A stretch of 64,000 nucleotides of DNA from Bacillus sp. SA1-12 (GTDB lineage Bacteria; Bacillota; Bacilli; Bacillales; Bacillaceae), in NCBI RefSeq assembly GCF_000981385.1, contig NZ_LATZ01000003.1, positions 124,001 through 188,000 of the forward strand, read 5' to 3'. The notes under the pieces were generated by a model. It had not been told where the DNA came from, did no database searches, and was given only the letters and a program-made list of their open reading frames with translations. The translations under genes and the position numbers were made by a program. Of the stretch, positions 46,753 through 55,099 are shown piece after piece (the stretch's first letter is position 1; each line of letters starts with the position of its first letter).

Positions 46753-46923
46753 GTTTTCTACGTAATCCTTTATTTTGAATCAGCTAATTTTCTATGTATG
46801 AAAGCTTCCTTAGAAAGGATTAGAAAAATACTATTTACTAGTAAAATAAACAAATATACAAGCACTTTAGAAGATTTATGAATAGATTATATTGTAACAA
46901 GTTTTAAGAAAGGAGAATGGTCC

Positions 46924-47358
46924 ATGGCCAAGTTGCTAGATGCAAGAACTTCTCAAGGAGCCAGTTACGCAAATTCGATAAGCGTTCCAGTAACAACAAC
47001 GGCTCAATTATTTGGACGTCTAACTCTTAATGCTGCGGGTGGAACAGGTCTAATACGAACTCAAATTAGTGGAACAGTAGCTATTCAATTACCTGATCTC
47101 CCTGTGGTCACAACTATTACAATCACTGTTGTAAGACAGTCGAGTTCATCAAATCCATCTGTATTAATTTATTCAGTTGAAGAAACTCTTGATACCTCTA
47201 TCTTAGGTCCACAAGTACTATCATTTACTGCTTCAGATTTTAATGTTCCTCCTTCATTTGATAACAGAATAGCTTATCTTGCGTTTATAAGTGCAGATAC
47301 AGGAGGGGCTACTCGAGTTGGTCCTGAAAGTTTTAATGCAACAATTTATTCAGACTAA
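46924..47358 (+). CDS. Hypothetical beta-rich protein in the spore-surface island
   Basis: A 144-residue protein with high Ser, Thr, Val and Ile content and no Cys (ISVPVTTTAQLFGRLTLNAA; VVTTITITVVRQSSSSNPSV). The pattern is that of a beta-sandwich like the jelly-roll tips of exosporium proteins, but I do not recognise a family. It has no signal peptide, which is normal for mother-cell coat proteins. AAGGAGA precedes the ATG. An ATAGATTA sequence about 35 bases upstream is a weak sigma-K-like -10. It could be a substrate of the neighbouring glycosyltransferases. Confidence 0.7.
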   Translation: MAKLLDARTSQGASYANSISVPVTTTAQLFGRLTLNAAGGTGLIRTQISGTVAIQLPDLPVVTTITITVVRQSSSSNPSVLIYSVEETLDTSILGPQVLSFTASDFNVPPSFDNRIAYLAFISADTGGATRVGPESFNATIYSD

Positions 47359-47440
47359 TTAATTTGATTGAGAAAGAAATGATTGTTTAAATAAAAATTC
47401 TTACTAATTTATATAGTGAATTAGGATTTTTTATGGGTGG

Positions 47441-47499
47441 AAAAAAGTTCCTATTTATATCAGGTTGATTCAAGGTGATATCCATAGGAACTTCTTTTA
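47441..47499. terminator. Bidirectional terminator before the sulfotransferase gene end
   Basis: AAGTTCCTAT (47445-47454) pairs with ATAGGAACTT (47484-47493), with inner ATCA/TGAT pairing. T-rich flanks are present on both strands. Confidence 0.7.
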
Positions 47500-47573
47500 T
47501 GTTTTACAGTTAGAAGGAAGTTACTTAAAATATTCGAATTTTTGAGGTCTTTCCTTTTAGCGGGGGGAGTTTT

Positions 47574-48338
47574 TTACCAATTATTATCTTTTTCATAACC
47601 TTGCTGAATAAGAAGATCACCTGCTATTTTTTTAAAGGCAGTTTTATGTTCTTCTTTAAATTCTTTTTTCCACTCACCAATTTTCCCCGACCTAAATGTT
47701 CCCGACTCTTTAGGTTTAATATTTTGCTTTAATCGATTTAATAATTCTGGTCTTGTTAAGTTTAAATGTGCAAGGTCATTCCATAAAAAATCTATAATTT
47801 TTAAAAGGGCTTTATTTTGTGATTCTTCATCCTGTGTGAGTTCTTCGAAAGTAACCTTGCAGATTCCAAGCTGCTTTCTCCAGCCTAATTTATTTTGAGA
47901 AAATTCATAAATATTAGGAATTGAATAAACTCCGTATTCCTCCTTCTCCTCTTCAGTAAAATGTACCCCATTTATCATAGCTAATAGACGTTCTTCATGT
48001 GTTTTTAATTTCTTCAAATATGGAGTCCAAGGGTGATTTCCCCATTTGTTTAACATGACAAAATGAACAAGGGAAACAACAACATCTCTCAAATCCCTGC
48101 TAATAAAAATTACCTTTACATTTTGTGAATTTAATAGCTGTGCACGCTTTTCAGAGTAATCTAAATGTGCCGGTCCTACGCTTCCAGGAGTAATTATTCC
48201 TAACTCTTCCTCTTCAATAATCCATTTAGGTGTAATAATCATGCCTGGAATTCCAAGAATAATTTGTAACAGTAAATGAGTACCGCTTTTAGGCAATGAA
48301 TTAACAAGCACTTTAGGTAAAGTTTGTTTTTCAGTCAA
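47574..48338 (-). CDS. PAPS-type sulfotransferase domain protein
   Basis: Cytoplasmic protein of 254 residues. The 5'-phosphosulfate loop is LVNSLPKSGTHLLLQIILG near residues 11-29. The 3'-phosphate site is VIFISRDLRDVVVSLVHF near residues 75-92. The C-terminal FRSGKIGEWKKEFKEEHKTAF matches the RKG-x-x-GDW-like cofactor block. Such enzymes move sulfate from PAPS to sugar hydroxyls or proteins. The TTG start follows AAGGAGGG. It is the last gene of the sugar/GT operon, so a sulfated spore glycan is a reasonable hypothesis. Confidence 0.85.
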   Translation of the reverse strand: MTEKQTLPKVLVNSLPKSGTHLLLQIILGIPGMIITPKWIIEEEELGIITPGSVGPAHLDYSEKRAQLLNSQNVKVIFISRDLRDVVVSLVHFVMLNKWGNHPWTPYLKKLKTHEERLLAMINGVHFTEEEKEEYGVYSIPNIYEFSQNKLGWRKQLGICKVTFEELTQDEESQNKALLKIIDFLWNDLAHLNLTRPELLNRLKQNIKPKESGTFRSGKIGEWKKEFKEEHKTAFKKIAGDLLIQQGYEKDNNW

Positions 48339-48375
48339 TTAATTCCCTCCTTAATTGAAACAGATAGTTGGATGC

Positions 48376-49584
48376 TTAATGAAATAAAATGTTATTTAGT
48401 TCTGTTGTTTGGTATATAGTTCCATAGCTATGCGTTTTGTGTTGATCAATGGAACGAATGGAAACAGAACCATTACCATTATCAAAGGATGTTAAATGTT
48501 TATTTTCAAAACTTTGATTAAAACCTTCTTGTTTAAGAATCAAGTTATATAACATAAATGGAGAAGAAGGAAATACACCTTTTCCCAAGAGTAATGTATA
48601 AGGTGTATCTGCATCTTTCATCCCAAGTAAGATAGCTTCCATTTCTGTAGCTCCAGGTAACTCGATAAATTTCACTCTTGGGTCTTCAATATGCTGCAAT
48701 ACATTTATGGCTTTCCTATCTATACTTCTGTCTACAATGATAAGTTTATAATTACTAAAGGATTGCTCAAACAGCTCTTCTAATTTCGCAATTGTTTTTT
48801 CCGAACCATCTTGAACTGGATAGATTACCGTAAGCTTGAAAGGTATGTTTCTTCGATTCCGTGCTTCAAGTCTTGCTAGGTTAAATGCATATCTCCATCT
48901 TCTATGTTGAGCTTTTGAATTTCGTAATTGTGCTGAAACACTTAATGGAGAATTTGTGCGATATTCCATTAAAGCTTCAGGAATATAAACGATTTCGCAA
49001 TGCTCTGTAAGCCGGAGCCAATATTCGTAATCTTCAACTGGTTCCATTTTGTAACCGTCGATCATTGCGGCGATTTGTTTTTTATACATGAACGAGACAC
49101 CGATAAAGCATACATCGAGCAAATTTTCCTTAGGTTGGTCTTGATATTTATAAAATTCCTCTAATTGAGGTTCTTTTAAAAATTCACCTTTCGCATCAAT
49201 ATGCCTGAAGCTGCTATATGATAATCCGACATTGTCCGGAGTTGTTTCGAGAGCTTTTCTCAGTTTTTCTAGATAGGTATCATAGTAGATATTATCGCTG
49301 GAGACCCATGTTAAATAGTTCACTTCATCTACTTCCATTAAATAATCAAATCCAGTATTCAATGCTTTTGCAACACCCTGATTTTTTTCTTTCAAAATAA
49401 AATGGACTCGCGGATCTCCCTTTATGATTTTATGAATAACGTCATTGGTTTCTTGGGGTGCACCATCTGAAACGATGACGAAATAAAAATGTTTATAACT
49501 CTGTTCAAGGACCGATCGCAACGCCATTTCAAGGTAGACAGGATCCTGTTTATATACCGGCATGACAACGCCCACGTCACGCAT
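48376..49584 (-). CDS. Family 2 glycosyltransferase, tandem copy 1
   Basis: Protein of 402 residues with an N-terminal GT-A domain (MRDVGVVMPVYKQDPVYLEM; LTWVSSDNIYYDTYLEKL; the acceptor-side PVEDYEYWLRLTEH). A C-terminal half of about 150 residues begins FKLTVIYPVQDGSEKT and resembles a second, degenerate GT-A fold. The start was set at ATG 49584 after AAGGAGG, giving the same length as the neighbouring copy, which is nearly identical. It is 37 bases ahead of the sulfotransferase gene. Confidence 0.88.
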   Translation of the reverse strand: MRDVGVVMPVYKQDPVYLEMALRSVLEQSYKHFYFVIVSDGAPQETNDVIHKIIKGDPRVHFILKEKNQGVAKALNTGFDYLMEVDEVNYLTWVSSDNIYYDTYLEKLRKALETTPDNVGLSYSSFRHIDAKGEFLKEPQLEEFYKYQDQPKENLLDVCFIGVSFMYKKQIAAMIDGYKMEPVEDYEYWLRLTEHCEIVYIPEALMEYRTNSPLSVSAQLRNSKAQHRRWRYAFNLARLEARNRRNIPFKLTVIYPVQDGSEKTIAKLEELFEQSFSNYKLIIVDRSIDRKAINVLQHIEDPRVKFIELPGATEMEAILLGMKDADTPYTLLLGKGVFPSSPFMLYNLILKQEGFNQSFENKHLTSFDNGNGSVSIRSIDQHKTHSYGTIYQTTELNNILFH

Positions 49585-49622
49585 TCTATTCCTCCTTATT
49601 GATTGATTCTTTCTCATTAGAT

Positions 49623-49763
49623 TTATTCAGCTGATTGCTTTTTGGTACGATAAAAATGAAAAATATCCCGCAATGATGTCTCAAGGGGAATCACTTGCTT
49701 CCTACCTAATTCAAGATTTTTGAGGATAAATGATAACTGGTTGTTCCAACTGGTTATTTACGT
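49623..49763 (-). pseudogene. Remnant of a duplicated epimerase/reductase 3' end
   Basis: On the minus strand the first part reads VNNQLEQPVIIYPQK. After a frame change it reads LELGRKQVIPLETSLRDIFH, ending in FYRTKKQ and a stop. It matches the C-terminus of the SDR protein encoded at 51022-51939 (VNNRMEQPVLISTQK, IELGWKQLIPIHTSLRDILT, FYRNKNQ). It marks the boundary of a tandem duplication that also copied the GT gene. Confidence 0.85.
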
Positions 49764-49767
49764 TTAC

Positions 49768-50976
49768 TCAATGATCTAAAATTTTTTCTAGTTCCTCCGT
49801 TAGATAAAGGGTCCCGTAATTAGGTATTTTTTGTTGATGGATAGAATAAATAGAAACAACACCTTTACCACTATCAAATGATGTTATATATCTATTCTCT
49901 ATACTTTGATTTAATTGTTGTTGATTAAGAATCATGTTATATAACACAAATGGAGAGGATGGAAATACACCTTTTCCCAAGATTAATGTATAAGGTGTAT
50001 CAGCATCATTAATCCCAAGTAAGATAGCTTCCATTTCAGTAGCACCAGGTAATTCGATAAATTTCACCCTTGGGTCTTCAATATGCTGCAAGACATTTAT
50101 AGCCTCCCTATCTATACTTCTATCAATAATGATAAGTTTATAATTACTAAATGTTTGCTCAAACAGCTCTTCTAATTTTACAATCGTTTTTTCAGAACCT
50201 TCCTCAACTGGATAAATGACTGTTAGCTTAAAAGGTATATTTCTTCGATTTCGTGCTTCAAATCTTGCAAGATTAAACGCATATCTCCATCTTCGGTGTT
50301 GGGATTTTGAATTTCTAAGCTGTACTGAAACACTTAATGGTGAATTTGTACGATATTCCATTAACATTTCAGGAATATATAAGATTTCGCAATGGTCTGT
50401 CATTCGAAGCCAATATTCATAGTCTTCAACTGGTTCCATTTTGTATCCGTCAATCATGGCTGCAAAATGTTTTTTATACATGAAAGAGACACCGATAAAG
50501 CATACATCAAGCAAATTTTCTTTCGGTTGGTTTTGGTATTTATAAAATTCCCCTAATTGAGGGTCTTTTAAATAATCACCTTTTGCATCAATATACTTGA
50601 AACTGCTATACGATAATCCCACATTGTCCGGAGCTGTTTCGAGTGCATTTCTTAGTTTTTCTAGATAGGTATCATAGTAGATATTATCGCTGGAGACCCA
50701 TGTTAAATAATTCACTTCTTCTATTTCCATTAAATAATCAAATCCGATATTCAATGCTTTTGCAACACCTTGATTTTTTTCTTTTAAAATAAAATGTATT
50801 CGCGGATCCCCATTTGTGACATTGTGAATAACATCATTTGCTTCTTGAGGTGCACCATCTGAAACAATGACAAAATAAAAGTGTTTATAACTCTGTTCAA
50901 GGACCGATCGCAGCGCCATTTCAAGGTAGAGAGGATTCTGTTTATATACCGGCATGACAACGCCCACGTCACGCAT
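49768..50976 (-). CDS. Family 2 glycosyltransferase, tandem copy 2
   Basis: Protein of 402 residues, a close paralogue of the gene at 48376-49584 over its whole length (same MRDVGVVMPVYKQ start, SSDNIYYDTYLEKL, PVEDYEYWLRMTDH and C-terminal half). Differences cluster in the last 40 residues. AAAAGGAGGT precedes the ATG. It lies 45 bases after the SDR gene, in the same operon. The two copies may have split acceptor specificity or may be a recent dosage duplication. Confidence 0.88.
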   Translation of the reverse strand: MRDVGVVMPVYKQNPLYLEMALRSVLEQSYKHFYFVIVSDGAPQEANDVIHNVTNGDPRIHFILKEKNQGVAKALNIGFDYLMEIEEVNYLTWVSSDNIYYDTYLEKLRNALETAPDNVGLSYSSFKYIDAKGDYLKDPQLGEFYKYQNQPKENLLDVCFIGVSFMYKKHFAAMIDGYKMEPVEDYEYWLRMTDHCEILYIPEMLMEYRTNSPLSVSVQLRNSKSQHRRWRYAFNLARFEARNRRNIPFKLTVIYPVEEGSEKTIVKLEELFEQTFSNYKLIIIDRSIDREAINVLQHIEDPRVKFIELPGATEMEAILLGINDADTPYTLILGKGVFPSSPFVLYNMILNQQQLNQSIENRYITSFDSGKGVVSIYSIHQQKIPNYGTLYLTEELEKILDH

Positions 50977-51021
50977 TCTATACCTCCTTTTTTATTGATT
51001 CTTCATCATTACCTTTTATAG

Positions 51022-51939
51022 CTATTTTTTAATCATGGATTGGTTTTTGTTACGATAAAAAGTAAGAATATCCCGCAAAGATGTATGAATAGGAATCAAT
51101 TGCTTCCAGCCTAATTCTATGAGTTTTTGAGTGGAAATGAGAACTGGTTGTTCCATCCGATTATTCACTTGAGTGTTTACCTTAAAATCAACCGAGGTTA
51201 AGGCTTTGTATCCAACTATGATTTCATCTAAAGACCGGCTTTTTCCTGACGAAATGTCATAAATTTCGCCTGAACTTCCTTTATTTAATAGGATCTCATA
51301 GGCATTTACTGCATCTCTCACGTCAATAAAGTCACGTTGTGCATATGGATTATAGACTTCAAGAACCTTTTCTCCAGCATTTTCCTCCATTTCGACTATT
51401 CTTTGCGCGAAGATTGAACAAACCCCGGCTGAAAAACCGGGTCCTATTAAATTAGAAGGCTTCGCAATGACAATATGCATCTTATATAAAGCAGCCCACG
51501 ATTGGGCAATTAAAATTTGCAGGGTTTTGCTTAAGCTATAGGGATGTGTTAGAGTAGATAGATTGTTTGGATCAAATTGAAGAGCGGAACCAACAACAAC
51601 AATTTTGCAAGCAGGATTTTCTTGACGTAAAGCCTCCAGCAGGTAGGCGGTAGACATGATATTTGCTTCCATTGAAGAAATGGGATCACTCCATGACTTC
51701 CCTACATGGTTTTGTCCGGCCAAATGCAGAACATATTCAGGCTTTATTTTTTGTATTAGCTTGATAACATCTTCTTTCCTCGTAAGATCACAATGTTCAA
51801 CCGTTATGGCTTTTGTGTCAAAAGAGCCACTTCTTGAAACGGCTATAACATGATAACCTGCTTTTAAGAAATGGCTGCAAGCATGTTGACCAGTAAAGCC
51901 GCTTGCTCCGGTAATTAAAATGGCAGGCTGCTGATTCAT
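51022..51939 (-). CDS. NAD-dependent SDR epimerase/4-reductase for nucleotide sugars
   Basis: Extended SDR of 305 residues with the Rossmann motif TGASGFTGQHACSHFL. It shows VLHLAGQNHVGKSW, the catalytic YSLSK (Tyr-x3-Lys), and RDFIDVRDAVNAYEILL. It most resembles GDP-4-keto-6-deoxymannose reductase (Rmd) and related 4-ketosugar reductases. The exact substrate is not inferable. It overlaps the preceding reductase gene by four bases (ATGA), so they are translationally coupled. Confidence 0.82.
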   Translation of the reverse strand: MNQQPAILITGASGFTGQHACSHFLKAGYHVIAVSRSGSFDTKAITVEHCDLTRKEDVIKLIQKIKPEYVLHLAGQNHVGKSWSDPISSMEANIMSTAYLLEALRQENPACKIVVVGSALQFDPNNLSTLTHPYSLSKTLQILIAQSWAALYKMHIVIAKPSNLIGPGFSAGVCSIFAQRIVEMEENAGEKVLEVYNPYAQRDFIDVRDAVNAYEILLNKGSSGEIYDISSGKSRSLDEIIVGYKALTSVDFKVNTQVNNRMEQPVLISTQKLIELGWKQLIPIHTSLRDILTFYRNKNQSMIKK

Positions 51940-52763
51940 TGGCCTCGCATCCAGCTATGCAATTCTTTAATCATTTCTTCATATGAAGGAAGTTGGTAGT
52001 GAAAATCTGTTCGGGTGCTTTTGATTGTCCGGTCGAGGACGATTTTATCATCTGGAGTAATGATCACGTCATCCTTTTTAAACACTTTTTGAATTAATTT
52101 TAACAATGAATATTTTGAAATTTTTTCTTCTGCACCAAGATTGTAAAGACCAGTTACGTTATGCTCGATCATCGCATCGATTGCTTTTGCCAGCTCCAGG
52201 GTGGTAACCCCATTCCATAACACCTTTTGATAGCCTTTAATTTCACCTGTTTGGTTCATAAACCATAAAAACAGGCCAATTCCGTCTTCTTTCAGCTCCG
52301 GCCCGATGATCGAAGTCCGAATGGTTAAATGCTTATCACTGATAATTTCTCCCCAGCGCTTTGACTGGGCGTATATAGAGGTTCCATCAGGATTGTCAAA
52401 TTCAGTGTAATCGCCTTTTGTTCCCGAAAAAACACAGTCCGTACTAATGTGAATAAGCTTCCCGTTACGACGTTCAACTAATTTAACCAATTGATGGGGC
52501 AATAAGCTATTGACCTGAAACGCAAGAACAGGATGATTGGTTGCCGCTTCATTTAAAATGCCGATACCATTAATAATGATATCGGGATTGATCAACTCAA
52601 TGATGTCCTCCAATTTTTTAATATCCGTAACATCCAGATAGAGTGAATCTTTATCATTTTGGTCCCTTGATGTATAGAAGACATCGTGCTGTCCCTTCTG
52701 TTTAAAGTAATCCACTATGACATGTCCTGCCATCCCTTTTCCACCAAGGATCAATAATTTCAT
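51936..52763 (-). CDS. RmlD-like nucleotide-sugar reductase
   Basis: SDR of 275 residues (MKLLILGGKGMAGHVIVDYF; LIHISTDCVFSGTKGDYTEF; SIYAQSKRWGE with the Tyr-x3-Lys pair). It resembles dTDP-4-dehydrorhamnose reductase and WbvR-type reductases rather than the longer, cupin-bearing CapF/WbjC. Placed between a UDP-GlcNAc 4,6-dehydratase and a WecB-like epimerase, it probably reduces the 4-keto group of UDP-2-acetamido-2,6-dideoxy-hexulose. It overlaps both neighbours by four bases. Confidence 0.82.
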   Translation of the reverse strand: MKLLILGGKGMAGHVIVDYFKQKGQHDVFYTSRDQNDKDSLYLDVTDIKKLEDIIELINPDIIINGIGILNEAATNHPVLAFQVNSLLPHQLVKLVERRNGKLIHISTDCVFSGTKGDYTEFDNPDGTSIYAQSKRWGEIISDKHLTIRTSIIGPELKEDGIGLFLWFMNQTGEIKGYQKVLWNGVTTLELAKAIDAMIEHNVTGLYNLGAEEKISKYSLLKLIQKVFKKDDVIITPDDKIVLDRTIKSTRTDFHYQLPSYEEMIKELHSWMRGQ

Positions 52764-53749
52764 TTAATAAACCCACCTTTCAACAACATATCTTTAATCT
52801 CAGCTTGGGTCATAAGTCCAGTACCAGAGTGATAGCTTTGTAAATTAGCAGGTTTATAATCAGCATACTGTTCCTTGATTCCATCGATATGAATGGAAGG
52901 AAGAATCACGAAATATTCTTCATCATAGGCAATCGTGGTCTTACTTTCATATTCTGATAGAAGCAACTCATCAATTTTCTCACCTGGGCGTACCCCAAGG
53001 ATTTCAATCTCAACATTCTCCTTCTTAGATGCATCAATTAATACCTGGGCAAGGTCCACAATTTTACATGCAGGCATTTTCATAACAAAAATTTCTCCGC
53101 CAACACTTTCAAAGGTTGCTTTAAAGACGAGTTTAATCGCATCCTGTACGGTTAAGAAGAAACGAGTCATATTTAGGTCAGTGATGCCGACTTTTTGTTT
53201 TTCCTGTATTTGTTTTTTAAAGACATGGATGACACTCCCGTTTGTCCCTAACACATTTCCCCCGCGTATACAGACGAATCTTGTTTTAGTATTTAAGGTG
53301 TTTGCATGGATAATAAGTCTTTCTCCCATCGCTTTTGATAAGCCATAAAAATTTGATGGATTAGAGGCTTTATCTGTTGAAATATAAACAACTCGATGAA
53401 CCTCACAGGCAATGGCCGCATCAATCACATTTTGTGTACCAATTACGTTTGTTTTTAATGCTTCAATCGGCTGGTCCTCACAAACCGGGACATGCTTTAA
53501 TGCTGCTAAATGGAAGACATAATCCACATTGTGACATGCTTCAATTAAGGCATCCTTTTCCTTAATATCGCCAATGATAAATTTCAATTTTGGGTTACTA
53601 TCAAACTCTTGTTTCATCGTAAATTGAGCAGATTCATTTCTTGAAAAAATACGGATCTCCTTTGGATTATGCGTTAATAGCTGGGAAATCAATTCATGTC
53701 CCCATGATCCTGTGCCTCCAGTAACTAAAACGATTTGATTATTAAACAA
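52760..53749 (-). CDS. UDP-N-acetylglucosamine 4,6-dehydratase/5-epimerase (CapE/WbjB type)
   Basis: Polysaccharide-biosynthesis SDR of 329 residues. The cofactor loop is TGGTGSWGHELISQLL, then FHLAALKHVPVCEDQPIEAL and VYISTDKASNPSNFYGLSK, with a canonical Tyr in YGLSK. RPGEKIDELLLSEYES is the CapE/FlaA1-family C-terminal signature. It starts at TTG 53749 with GGAGGT 7 bases before it, overlapping wecB by 8 bases. It should perform the first step from UDP-GlcNAc towards a UDP-6-deoxy-L-hexosamine. Confidence 0.87.
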   Translation of the reverse strand: MFNNQIVLVTGGTGSWGHELISQLLTHNPKEIRIFSRNESAQFTMKQEFDSNPKLKFIIGDIKEKDALIEACHNVDYVFHLAALKHVPVCEDQPIEALKTNVIGTQNVIDAAIACEVHRVVYISTDKASNPSNFYGLSKAMGERLIIHANTLNTKTRFVCIRGGNVLGTNGSVIHVFKKQIQEKQKVGITDLNMTRFFLTVQDAIKLVFKATFESVGGEIFVMKMPACKIVDLAQVLIDASKKENVEIEILGVRPGEKIDELLLSEYESKTTIAYDEEYFVILPSIHIDGIKEQYADYKPANLQSYHSGTGLMTQAEIKDMLLKGGFIK

Positions 53750-54833
53750 ATTCCATACCTCCTAGTAATATTTTCATCACTTTATCTGAAACATTTGGGT
53801 GATCATATCCTTCCGGCAAAGACCATGTTTTTGGTTGGTTTACCATAACGTTTACGCAATTTGCAATTTGGGAAGCGTTGATTCCCGATAACATATTGCT
53901 GCCACAGGCAATGGTTTCCGGCCGTTCGGTCGTTTTTCGTATCGTGATCGTTGGGACGTGAAATAAACAGCATTCCTCTTGAACGGTTCCGCTATCTGTT
54001 AATACGCAATAAGCATTTTTTTCCAATTTTACAAAGTCGAAGAATCCAAAGGGTTCATGAAATTCTACTAATGAATGAACCTTAAAATCCTGAATACGAT
54101 CAATTCGGGATTTTGTACGGGGATGAATGCTGCATATAATTCTCTTTTTATAGGATTCTGCTACTAGATTTAAGCCTTTGAAAATTTCAAGTAAGCGATC
54201 TTCGTGATCGACATTTTCCGCACGATGTGTTGTGACTAAAAAGTAATCATCTTTTTTAAGGTTCAAGCTTGTGAGAATGTTGCTGCCTTCAATCTCAGTA
54301 TAATAATGCTGTAAAACCTCATTAATCGGATTGCCCGAGATAAAAATCCGATTTCGCGGAAAACCCTCTTTCACTAAGTTTTCTTTGCTTTGAGGTGTAT
54401 AAGGAAGATTAATACTAGAGATCGCATCAATCACACGGCGATTTTTCTCTTCTGGAACTTCCAGATCGAAGCAGCGATTTCCAGCTTCCATATGCACTAC
54501 TGGGATTCCCATCCGTTCGGCTAAAATGGCACTTAAGCCGCTGTTTGTATCACCTAATACTAGAACTCTATCAGGTTTTTCTTTTAAAAAAATGGTTTCT
54601 AGACTTTTATACATGCCCGATAACTGCTCCCCAAGAGATTGCTGCTGATTGGACAAGATATAATCAGGTTTTCGAACTTCTAATTGTTCAAAAAAGATAT
54701 CACTTAATGAAGAAGTGAAATTTTGCCCCGTAAAGACCAAACTATGTTTTTCTGCATACATGTCGAGTTTTTTTATCGTAAGGCTCAAGCGGATAATTTC
54801 CGGCCTGGTACCTAAGATTGTTATTACTTTCAT
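53742..54833 (-). CDS. WecB-family UDP-N-acetylglucosamine 2-epimerase
   Basis: GT-B-fold 2-epimerase of 363 residues (MKVITILGTRPEIIRLSLTI; VLVLGDTNSGLSAILAERM; HMEAGNRCFDLEVPEEKNRR; VLTDSGTVQEECCLF). In CapE/CapF/CapG-type pathways a WecB relative inverts C2 of the deoxysugar as the last step, so here it is probably a CapG/WbjD/WbvD equivalent rather than a ManNAc-forming enzyme. ATG 54833 follows GAGAGGG. It is the first gene of the seven-gene minus-strand sugar/GT/sulfotransferase operon. Confidence 0.87.
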   Translation of the reverse strand: MKVITILGTRPEIIRLSLTIKKLDMYAEKHSLVFTGQNFTSSLSDIFFEQLEVRKPDYILSNQQQSLGEQLSGMYKSLETIFLKEKPDRVLVLGDTNSGLSAILAERMGIPVVHMEAGNRCFDLEVPEEKNRRVIDAISSINLPYTPQSKENLVKEGFPRNRIFISGNPINEVLQHYYTEIEGSNILTSLNLKKDDYFLVTTHRAENVDHEDRLLEIFKGLNLVAESYKKRIICSIHPRTKSRIDRIQDFKVHSLVEFHEPFGFFDFVKLEKNAYCVLTDSGTVQEECCLFHVPTITIRKTTERPETIACGSNMLSGINASQIANCVNVMVNQPKTWSLPEGYDHPNVSDKVMKILLGGMEFV

Positions 54834-54892
54834 AGTGTGCCCTCTCATATCCTTAATTTTATTTTTTTGTTCCTATTAGACGCTTTCTCTTA

Positions 54893-54901
54893 TAGATTAT
54901 G
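54893..54901 (-). promoter_or_regulatory. Sigma-K-like -10 before the sugar/GT operon
   Basis: On the minus strand CATAATCTA fits CATANNNTA exactly, about 60 bases before the wecB-like start. The -35 holds GC instead of AC at the N16 position. Confidence 0.4.
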
Positions 54902-55099
54902 CAGTCAGTCATATAATGCTATAGGCAACTCTATTAACTTTTTGTTTCAAATGGTTAGTTTGAAAACTTTAACATGAAGAACAATCAAGGAATGTAAGGT
55001 CATTCATACAAACTTGTAAACGATAGGCTAACAGTAATTCGGGTTGCATGAGGGCGGCATATAAAATACCATGATGATCTTAAATAAAAGAGTGATAAC

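Noticed and set aside
53742-54833. Reading the WecB-like gene as a plain ManNAc (mnaA) gene for teichoic acid
   Set aside because: Its overlap with a CapE-type dehydratase and RmlD-like reductase fits the 6-deoxy-HexNAc pathway better; not excluded biochemically.
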